From assembly GCF_016775475.1 (NCBI RefSeq), contig NZ_JAEUXJ010000005.1, positions 62,001-126,000 on the forward strand: a DNA stretch of 64,000 bases, in the 5' to 3' direction. The stretch is from Belnapia mucosa. Its GTDB lineage: Bacteria > Pseudomonadota > Alphaproteobacteria > Acetobacterales > Acetobacteraceae. The notes under the pieces were generated by a model that saw only the letters and a program-made list of their open reading frames with translations, was not told where the DNA came from and did no database searches. The position numbers and the translations under genes were made by a program. Of this stretch, positions 58,255 through 64,000 are shown piece after piece; positions within the stretch are counted from its first letter, which is position 1, and each line of letters opens with the position of its first letter.

Positions 58255-58392
58255 ATGCTGATTGAAGCCAGCTCCATCACGACACGCTATGGCCAGACCG
58301 GCCGGACCAGCACGTTGCGCTACGTCGCCGGTGGGGCGATGGTGCTGGTCGTGCTGTTCGGCCTGTTCCTCCTTGCCGGTCTGGATATCTGA
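58255..58392 (+). CDS. 45-residue single-helix membrane peptide
   Basis: The peptide runs from ATG 58255, with GGAG 9 bases upstream, to TGA 58390-58392. Residues about 1-27 are polar (MLIEASSITTRYGQTGRTST) and residues 28-44 form one hydrophobic helix (YVAGGAMVLVVLFGLFLLAG). No family recognised. The stop is in the same frame as the following TVP38-like gene, which continues directly without another stop. It may be a leader peptide, a separate membrane protein, or the original N-terminus of the next gene cut off by a nonsense codon. Confidence 0.55.
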   Translation: MLIEASSITTRYGQTGRTSTLRYVAGGAMVLVVLFGLFLLAGLDI

Positions 58393-58431
58393 ATCATCCA
58401 TCTGCTGCGTGACCGCCGGCTCTGGCTGGCG

Positions 58432-59100
58432 TTGGCGGCCATCGCCATCATCCTCGGCCTGCGCCTCTCCGGTGCAGCCGACTTCCTCTCGCTCGATACG
58501 TTGCGCAGCCATCGGGCCGAGCTCACTGCCTGGGTCGGCGCGCGGGGGCTGATCGCCGCCTGCGCCTATGTCGCGCTCTATGCGGCGGTGGTTGCGCTTT
58601 CCATCCCCGGCGCGGTGATCCTGACCCTGACGGGCGGCTTCCTCTTCGGCGCCCTGGCTGGCACGCTGCTCGCGGTGGCGGGGGCGACGCTCGGTGCCGT
58701 GCTGGTCTTCCTCCTCGCCCGCGCCATCTTCGGTGAGGCGGCGCTCGACCGCTTCGGGGACCGCGCCCGGCGCCTGGCCGAGGGCATCCGGCGCAATGCC
58801 CCGTCCTATCTGCTGGTGCTGCGGCTGGTGCCGCTGTTTCCCTTCTTCCTGGTCAACCTGGTGCCGGCCTTCGCCGGGGTGCGGCTGCCGGTCTTCGCCG
58901 CCACGACCTTCGTCGGCATCCTGCCAGGCACTGCGGTTTTTGCCCTTTCAGGCGCCGGGCTGGGCGCGGTACTGGATTCGGGCGGGCCGCTCGAGCTCCG
59001 CAGCATCCTGACGCCGCAGGTGCTCGCGGCGCTCTGCGGGCTGGCGGCCCTCTCCCTCGCTGCGATCCCGCTGCGGCGGCGGTTTCAGAGGGCCGAGTAG
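58432..59100 (+). CDS. TVP38/TMEM64 (DedA-like) membrane protein
   Basis: This protein of about 222 residues has the SNARE-associated/VTT domain: ALSIPGAVILTLTGGFLFGA, GATLGAVLVFLLAR, LRLVPLFPFFLVNLVPAFAG and ATTFVGILPGTAVFALSGAG. Such proteins are half-transporter-fold membrane proteins, some acting in lipid scrambling or carrier recycling. The start is unclear: TTG 58432 is the first standard start codon after the preceding TGA, and it has no ribosome site, while the frame is open and plausible from 58393 on. Its 3' end overlaps the converging SDR gene by 16 bases. Confidence 0.85.
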   Translation: MAAIAIILGLRLSGAADFLSLDTLRSHRAELTAWVGARGLIAACAYVALYAAVVALSIPGAVILTLTGGFLFGALAGTLLAVAGATLGAVLVFLLARAIFGEAALDRFGDRARRLAEGIRRNAPSYLLVLRLVPLFPFFLVNLVPAFAGVRLPVFAATTFVGILPGTAVFALSGAGLGAVLDSGGPLELRSILTPQVLAALCGLAALSLAAIPLRRRFQRAE

Positions 59101-59843
59101 CCCCCATCCACCGTCCAGTTGGAGCCGGTGACGAAGCTCGCCCGGTCGGAGCAGAGCCAGACCACCGCCTCGGCAATCTCCTCAGGCACGCCGAAGCGGC
59201 CGAGCGCGGTGCGGGCGGTGATCGCATCGCCGCGCCGGCGCTTCGATTCCTCGGTCATCGGCGTCTCGATATAGCCGGGGCAGACCGCGTTGATGCGGAT
59301 GTTCTCCTTCGCATGGTCCACCGCGGCGGCCTTGGTCAGGCCCACCACGCCATGCTTGCCGGCGACATAGCCCGCCGCGCCCGGCAGCCCGACCAGCCCG
59401 GCGACCGAGGCGGTGTTGACGATGGCGCCACCGCCCTGCTGGCGCATCTGCGCCACCTCATGCCGCAGGCAGCGCCAGACGCCGGTCAGGTTCACCTCCA
59501 GCAGCCGCAGCCAGGCGGCTTCCGGCATGTCGGCCATGAGCACGCCACCGGCGTTTACCTGGTGCGGCGCGATGCCGGCATTGTTGAAGGCGCAATCCAG
59601 CCCGCCGAAGGCCGAGACCGCGGCCGCCACCATGGCCTGCACCGCCGCATCGTCGGTAACATCGACGGCGATGGCGACCGCCTGGCCACCCTTCGCCTCG
59701 ATCGCGGCGACGGTGCGCTGCGCCGCCTCCAGCGTCAGGTCGGCCGCCGCCACCCAGGCGCCTTCCCGGGCGAAGGCCAGCGCCGTCGCCCGGCCGATGC
59801 CGGAACCGGCGCCGGTCACCAGCGCCGACTTGCCGTCCAGCAT
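59085..59843 (-). CDS. SDR family oxidoreductase
   Basis: This 252-residue classical short-chain dehydrogenase has TGAGSGIGRATALAFAREGA for NAD(P) binding, NNAG in CAFNNAGIAP, Ser in VNTASVAG, the catalytic YVAGK, and C-terminal WTVDGGYSAL. Asp in AAADLTLE suggests NAD preference. ATG 59843 is used; GTG 59861, overlapping the upstream stop, is possible. It pairs with the esterase gene upstream. Substrate unknown. Confidence 0.92.
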   Translation of the reverse strand: MLDGKSALVTGAGSGIGRATALAFAREGAWVAAADLTLEAAQRTVAAIEAKGGQAVAIAVDVTDDAAVQAMVAAAVSAFGGLDCAFNNAGIAPHQVNAGGVLMADMPEAAWLRLLEVNLTGVWRCLRHEVAQMRQQGGGAIVNTASVAGLVGLPGAAGYVAGKHGVVGLTKAAAVDHAKENIRINAVCPGYIETPMTEESKRRRGDAITARTALGRFGVPEEIAEAVVWLCSDRASFVTGSNWTVDGGYSAL

Positions 59844-59857
59844 GCCCTTCGCCGGCG

Positions 59858-60814
59858 TCACAGCACCGGCTCCGCATCCCAATGGTGGCGCAGCGAGAGC
59901 GCCGCCTGCCGCAGCACCATGGCCGAGGCGGGGATGAAGCGGCCCATGGTCAGGAAGGCATGGATCTGGTCGGCGACATAGAGATAGGTGACATGCACCC
60001 CATCAGCCTCCAGCCGGCGTGCATAGGCCGCGCCCTCATCGACCAGCGGGTCGTAGCCCGCGGTCATGACGAAGGCGGGCGGCGTGCCGGCGAGGCTGTT
60101 GGCGCGCAATGGCGAGGCCTGCCATTCGAAGCGCCGCTGCGGGTCCGGCGCGTAATGGCCGATGAACCAGCGCATGGTGTCGCGGGTGAGGATGAGGCCC
60201 TCGGTGAAGCGCTCATAGGCCGGGTGATGCCCCGCCATATCGGTCGCCGGATAGAGCAGCATCTGGTAGCCGACCGCGGGCACCGTGCCGTCGCGGCCCA
60301 TGATCGCCAGGACGGCGGCAAGGTTGCCGCCGGCGCTGTCGCCGCCGACCGCCATCTTGGCCGGATCGATGCGAAGCTGGGCGGCATTCGCCACCACCCA
60401 GCGCAGCGCCGCGGCGCTGTCCTCGACCGCCGCCGGATAGGGGTGTTCCGGTGCCATCCGGTAATCGACCGCGATGACCGAGCAGCGCGCCGCATTGGCC
60501 AGCAGCCGGCAAGGCTGGTCATGGCTGTCGAGATCGCCGATCACCCAGCCGCCGCCATGGAGGAACAGCAGGCAGGGCAGCACCTCCGCGGCCTCGGTCC
60601 CCGCCGCGCGGTAGCGGCGCAGCCGGACCGGGCCGTGTGGGCCGGGGCAGGTGAGGTCCTCGACCTCGGCCACCGCCTCCCCCTCGGGTTGCAGCACGCT
60701 TCGGGACTTGGCGGAGGCGGCACGGGCCTCCTCCGGGTTCAGTGTATGGATGGGCGGGCGGCCCAGCTCGCGGATCAGGTCGAGGACGCGCTGCGCGCCA
60801 GGGTCGATGGGCAT
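59858..60814 (-). CDS. Alpha/beta hydrolase (hormone-sensitive lipase family)
   Basis: This 318-residue protein is an HSL-type (family IV) esterase: oxyanion motif LFLHGGGWVIGDLDSHD, nucleophile elbow AVGGDSAGGNLAAVLA, Asp in TAGYDPLVDEG and His in VADQIHAFLTMG. It hydrolyses short-chain esters. No signal peptide. It is directly upstream of the SDR gene and probably cotranscribed. Confidence 0.94.
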   Translation of the reverse strand: MPIDPGAQRVLDLIRELGRPPIHTLNPEEARAASAKSRSVLQPEGEAVAEVEDLTCPGPHGPVRLRRYRAAGTEAAEVLPCLLFLHGGGWVIGDLDSHDQPCRLLANAARCSVIAVDYRMAPEHPYPAAVEDSAAALRWVVANAAQLRIDPAKMAVGGDSAGGNLAAVLAIMGRDGTVPAVGYQMLLYPATDMAGHHPAYERFTEGLILTRDTMRWFIGHYAPDPQRRFEWQASPLRANSLAGTPPAFVMTAGYDPLVDEGAAYARRLEADGVHVTYLYVADQIHAFLTMGRFIPASAMVLRQAALSLRHHWDAEPVL

Positions 60815-60908
60815 GAGGTTCGCCTGTCCAGGTCTGGGGCGGCGCTCCGGCCACCCTGGTCGCGGAAAAGCCTAGCCTCCTACCGGATGCGGTGGGAAGG
60901 GCAAGCCT

Positions 60909-61796
60909 TCACCCCGACTGGCCTTCGCCTCCGCTCACCACCACCGGCTCCAGCATCGATTCCGCCTCGCGCTTCAGCTGCCGGTAGCTGCGGGCGGAGA
61001 AGGGCAGCATGCCGCCATAGATCAGCCCGCCAGCCGCCAGCGCCGCCCAGGGCTCGGTCAGCAGCACCGCCACATAGGCGCCGATGCCGAGCAGCAGCGG
61101 CAGCACGTAATCCGCCGGCACCTTGAAATTCTTGAAGCTCCAGGTCGGCACGGTCGAGACCATCAGCCCGCCGACCACCACCAGCAGCAGGCCGGAGAAG
61201 ACCGGGTGCCGCACCGCGCCGGCCAGCCCGGCCCAGCCCCAATCCTCGAAGAGCAAGGCGGCGAACAGCGGGAACAGCGCCAGGCCGGCCCCCGCCGGCG
61301 CCGGCACGCCGGTGAAGAAATTCTGCGAATAGGCCGGCTTGGGCGGCGGCCCCGCCAGCGGCAGGGCCGGGGCATCGACGATCGAGGCATTGAACCGCGC
61401 CAGCCGCAGCGCCGAGCAGACGGCGAACAGCAGGCAGGGCGTGAAGCCGAGCCCCCGCGCATCATGCAGCGTCCAGAGGAACAGGATCAGCGCCGGCGCC
61501 ACGCCGAAGCAGAGGAAGTCCGACAGGCTGTCGAATTCCGCGCCGAACCGGCTGGTCGCCTTCAGCAGCCGCGCCAGCCGCCCGTCCAGCGCGTCGATCG
61601 CGGCGCAGACCACGATGAGCGCCGCCGCCTTCTCCCAATGCGCATCGAGGGCGAAGCGGATGGCCGTCAGCCCGGCACAGAGGCCGAGCAGGGTCATGAT
61701 GTTCGGGATCAGCCGGTTGAAGGACGGCCCCTTGTAGCGGGGCCGCGTCCGCGGCCGGAACCGCCGCAGCCGGCCACGGAAGCGCGGGCCGTTCAC
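60909..61796 (-). CDS. pssA: CDP-diacylglycerol-serine O-phosphatidyltransferase
   Basis: PssA makes phosphatidylserine from CDP-diacylglycerol and serine. This 295-residue protein has an Arg-rich N-terminus, about seven helices and the CDP-alcohol phosphotransferase motif [20 protein letters not shown] followed by [14 protein letters not shown] (D-x2-D-G-x2-A-R-x8-G-x3-D-x3-D). Start GTG 61796 overlaps the psd stop, so substrate-producing and substrate-using enzymes are coupled. Confidence 0.96.
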   Translation of the reverse strand: MNGPRFRGRLRRFRPRTRPRYKGPSFNRLIPNIMTLLGLCAGLTAIRFALDAHWEKAAALIVVCAAIDALDGRLARLLKATSRFGAEFDSLSDFLCFGVAPALILFLWTLHDARGLGFTPCLLFAVCSALRLARFNASIVDAPALPLAGPPPKPAYSQNFFTGVPAPAGAGLALFPLFAALLFEDWGWAGLAGAVRHPVFSGLLLVVVGGLMVSTVPTWSFKNFKVPADYVLPLLLGIGAYVAVLLTEPWAALAAGGLIYGGMLPFSARSYRQLKREAESMLEPVVVSGGEGQSG

Positions 61797-62482
61797 GGCG
61801 CGGCCCGCGGCGGCAGCAGATCGGCGATCACCGTCTCGCCGCCGATCATGGTCTGGCCGACCTCGACCAGCGGCCGCACGCCTTCCGGCAGATAGACATC
61901 GGTGCGGCTGCCGAAGCGGATGATGCCGAAGCGGTCGCCCGCCTGCACCGGCTCGCCCTCGCGGATGTCGCAGAGGATGCGCCGCGCGACCAGTCCGGCG
62001 ATCTGCACCACCGCCAGGTCCCGCCCATCCGGCAGGGCGATGGCGATGGCATTGCGTTCGTTGTCCTCGCTCGCCTTGTCGAGATTGGCGCTGAGGTATT
62101 TGCCGTGCCGGTAGGCGATGCGGGTCACGCGGCCATCCACCGGCACGCGGTTCACATGCACATCCATCACCGAGAGGAAGATCGCCACCCGCCAGCGCGG
62201 CGCGGGGCCGAGGCCGAGCTCGGCCGGCGGCACCGCCGGCATGACGCTGACCACATGCCCATCGGCCGGGGCCAGCACCAGCCCCTCCCGCCCCGGCGGC
62301 ACGCGCCGCGGGTCGCGGAAGAAATACAGGCAGAAGAGGGTGAAGATCAGCCCCAGCCAGAACAGCCAGCTACCGAGCAGCAGCCCGCCGATGATGCCGA
62401 CCGCCGCGCCGATGAGGATGAAGGGGGTACCAGCCCGGTGCGGCGGAGCCAGCACGAGCCGCAGACTTTGTCCAAGGGCCAT
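61793..62482 (-). CDS. psd: Phosphatidylserine decarboxylase proenzyme
   Basis: Psd converts phosphatidylserine to phosphatidylethanolamine. This 229-residue protein is the short PSD-A form: two N-terminal helices, [40 protein letters not shown], and the self-cleavage site Gly191-Ser192 in RFGSRTD that yields the pyruvoyl subunit. It precedes pssA in the operon. Confidence 0.96.
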   Translation of the reverse strand: MALGQSLRLVLAPPHRAGTPFILIGAAVGIIGGLLLGSWLFWLGLIFTLFCLYFFRDPRRVPPGREGLVLAPADGHVVSVMPAVPPAELGLGPAPRWRVAIFLSVMDVHVNRVPVDGRVTRIAYRHGKYLSANLDKASEDNERNAIAIALPDGRDLAVVQIAGLVARRILCDIREGEPVQAGDRFGIIRFGSRTDVYLPEGVRPLVEVGQTMIGGETVIADLLPPRAAP

Positions 62483-62529
62483 GGCGGCGGTTTATGGTGT
62501 CTTCACGCTCGCGCGGCAAGCTGCACGGC

Positions 62530-62979
62530 ATGCAAGCCACCCTGCCCCAGGACCTGACCCTCGGTCCCTTCGCCGTTGACCGGGACGGCAGCCTCCGCCC
62601 GCGCGAGCCGGGCCTTCGCCCCGCCATGCGCTTCGCCTGGCGCGGCCGCTGCTGCGAGGCGGCGCTCGGGCCGGAGGAGGTGCAGCTCTCGGCCATCGCC
62701 GCGCGCATCCCCTCCACCGCCGAGGCCGGCCCGGCCCGGCCCGGCGCCTTCGCCGCCATCGCCGCCCTGCCCGGCAGCCTGCCGCCCGGCTGGCGGGCCC
62801 GGCTGCTGCCCGATCACCGGGTCCAACTGGAAACCCGCGCTCCACTTTCGGACTCGCCGACGACGGTCGAGCTGCTGGCGGCCATGGTGCGCTTCGCCCT
62901 GGCGCTCGACCCCTATCTGGAGCGGCTGGATTCTGCCTGCGGCCCGCCCTCGGGCACGGCGAAGACCTGGCCGGGATAG
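62530..62979 (+). CDS. Hypothetical protein
   Basis: A 149-residue soluble protein from ATG 62530 to 62979. Third codon positions are strongly G/C as in neighbouring genes, supporting coding. It is acidic to neutral with two Cys in RGRCCEAALG and no signal or membrane segment. I recognise no family. It diverges from psd by 47 bases, and its last 67 bases overlap the converging LysM gene, which weakens confidence in its end. Confidence 0.55.
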   Translation: MQATLPQDLTLGPFAVDRDGSLRPREPGLRPAMRFAWRGRCCEAALGPEEVQLSAIAARIPSTAEAGPARPGAFAAIAALPGSLPPGWRARLLPDHRVQLETRAPLSDSPTTVELLAAMVRFALALDPYLERLDSACGPPSGTAKTWPG

Positions 62980-63938
62980 ATCAGCCGCGGTTCGCGGATC
63001 TGGTCGCGGTTGGCGGCATAGATCACCGTGTAGCGCAGGCCCCGGCCATAGACCTGGCGGGCGATGCGCCAGAGGCTGTAGCCCGGCTGCACGATGACCT
63101 TGCCGTCGCGCAGAATCTCCTCCGAGATCGCCTCGCGCTGAAAGGGCAGCTCGATCCGTGCCGCGACCGAGCCTGCGGCGGCGAGCTGGTCGACCCGAAG
63201 GGTATGCCGCCCGAGGCTCGGCTGGTGCTCGGGCGTCAGGCTCCAGCGCCCGGCCGGATCGGCCACCGCATCGCCGGCATGGTCGGGCCCGACATAGACC
63301 CGCAATTTCGAACCCGGCGGGGCGCTGCCGGCGAAGCGCATGCCGCCCTGGTCGTCGTAATCCACCACATCGAGGCCAAGGCGCTGCCGCTCCGGCGCCA
63401 CCTCCGCCGGGGTCTGCAAGAGGCGGGGATTGGCGGCGGCACCGGCGGTCGGCGGCAGCAGCATGGCCATCGCCGGGCGGCCGGCCGGCGCCTCGGGCTG
63501 CGGCGCCGGCGGTTCCGGCACCAGCAGCAACACGGTGTCCTCGGAGGCGACCGCCTCCCCGCCCGCCAGCCGCGCCAGCAGGGAGAGTTCGCGCAAGCCC
63601 GGCGGCAGCGGCTCGGCCGGCAGGATCACCCATTCGCCGCGGCCATCGGCCCGGGCGCGGCCGATCTCCCGCCCGCCTTCCAGCAGCGTGACCTCGGCGG
63701 TCGGCGCAGCGCGGCCGGCGGTGACCAGCATGCCGCGGGCGCCGACCCGGGCAACATCGAAGCGTGGCGGCTGCGGCGCCGGCTGGGTCGGGGCAGTGGG
63801 CGGCGGCAGCGCCGCCACGATCGGGGCGGCAGGCCGGGCTGCGCTCGAAGCCTGGGGCCGCGGCGTCTCCGGCAGCAGCCAGAGCAGCGTTCCACCTCCC
63901 GCCAGGACGCCCAGCCCCAGCAGGCCAATCAGCTTCAT
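62913..63938 (-). CDS. LysM domain protein with N-terminal membrane anchor
   Basis: This 341-residue protein begins with one hydrophobic segment (KLIGLLGLGVLAGGGTLLWL) that anchors or exports it, then a long Pro/Ala linker and two Ig-like/bacterial adhesion-like segments (LLEGGREIGRARADGRGEW; GSAPPGSKLRVYVGPDHAGD). The C-terminus has a LysM motif (VQPGYSLWRIARQVYGRG ... ANRDQIREPRLIYPGQVFAV) for peptidoglycan binding. Start ATG 63938; GTG 63974 and ATG 63956 are also in frame. It fits the LysM proteins common in Acetobacteraceae and Rhizobiales. Confidence 0.85.
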   Translation of the reverse strand: MKLIGLLGLGVLAGGGTLLWLLPETPRPQASSAARPAAPIVAALPPPTAPTQPAPQPPRFDVARVGARGMLVTAGRAAPTAEVTLLEGGREIGRARADGRGEWVILPAEPLPPGLRELSLLARLAGGEAVASEDTVLLLVPEPPAPQPEAPAGRPAMAMLLPPTAGAAANPRLLQTPAEVAPERQRLGLDVVDYDDQGGMRFAGSAPPGSKLRVYVGPDHAGDAVADPAGRWSLTPEHQPSLGRHTLRVDQLAAAGSVAARIELPFQREAISEEILRDGKVIVQPGYSLWRIARQVYGRGLRYTVIYAANRDQIREPRLIYPGQVFAVPEGGPQAESSRSR

Positions 63939-64000
63939 CGCGCCGCCATAGACCATGGTCGCCTGCACCGCCACCCGGTCACCGCCATCCGGTGACTGGA

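Noticed and set aside
58390..58392. Possible selenocysteine codon in the TVP38-like gene
   Set aside because: TVP38/TMEM64 proteins are not selenoproteins, the TGA lies outside the conserved domain, and no selenocysteine-insertion hairpin is evident just after it.

Overview
The window is GC-rich (codon third positions are almost all G or C), densely packed and free of mobile elements, tRNAs, rRNAs and CRISPR arrays. The gene content points to an aerobic alphaproteobacterium of the Acetobacteraceae (Roseomonas-like). The main reasons are the fused bcsAB cellulose synthase known from acetic-acid bacteria, the order rimP-nusA-ylxR-infB-rbfA-(thioesterase)-truB-rpsO-pnp, TRAP and DASS transporters, and a SoeABC-type molybdoenzyme. 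The family assignment is inferred.

Layout. 1-14.7 kb: the tail of an ABC permease; a hybrid histidine kinase translationally coupled to a single-domain response regulator; an AI-2E family membrane protein with a long soluble tail; a DASS/SLC13 permease; a DUF533/TerB-like protein; a CBS protein; treY and glgX (trehalose/glycogen metabolism); and an HpaI-type aldolase. 14.7-19.3 kb: soeABC, a cytoplasmic-facing molybdoenzyme with its Fe-S and membrane subunits. 19.3-29.8 kb: the translation and RNA-decay cluster. It starts at a visible promoter and a hairpin/T-tract attenuator in front of rimP, has a second strong terminator-like hairpin between infB and rbfA, and a 403-bp structured gene-free leader in front of pnp. 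29.9-31.6 kb: a nitronate-monooxygenase-like protein with an added cysteine motif, then a DUF1330 protein. 31.7-35.7 kb (minus strand): seven genes joined by six 4-bp overlaps that form an Mrp/Mbh-type cation antiporter module without the large MrpA subunit. 35.8-44.9 kb: mixed catabolic and redox genes (hydratase, Old Yellow Enzyme, FAD oxidoreductase, MFS exporter, aldo/keto reductase), a DUF2272 lipoprotein, a secreted LprI/ankyrin protein, and a candidate small RNA at about 40.03-40.16 kb. 44.9-48.3 kb: a TRAP transporter operon with an embedded cyclase-family hydrolase. 48.4-58.1 kb: a compact cellulose operon (proline-rich protein, bcsQ, bcsAB fusion, bcsC). 58.2-64 kb: a 45-residue membrane peptide in frame with a TVP38/TMEM64 protein, an SDR dehydrogenase and an esterase, psd-pssA for phosphatidylethanolamine synthesis, a hypothetical protein, and a LysM protein.

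How the parts work together. The rimP-pnp block couples ribosome maturation, transcription elongation and mRNA decay and appears regulated by premature termination. The bcs operon makes and exports cellulose. The TRAP/cyclase operon imports and probably hydrolyses an organic acid or amide. Psd and PssA act in sequence. Genes are tightly coupled by ATGA/GTGA overlaps, and several convergent pairs overlap at their 3' ends.
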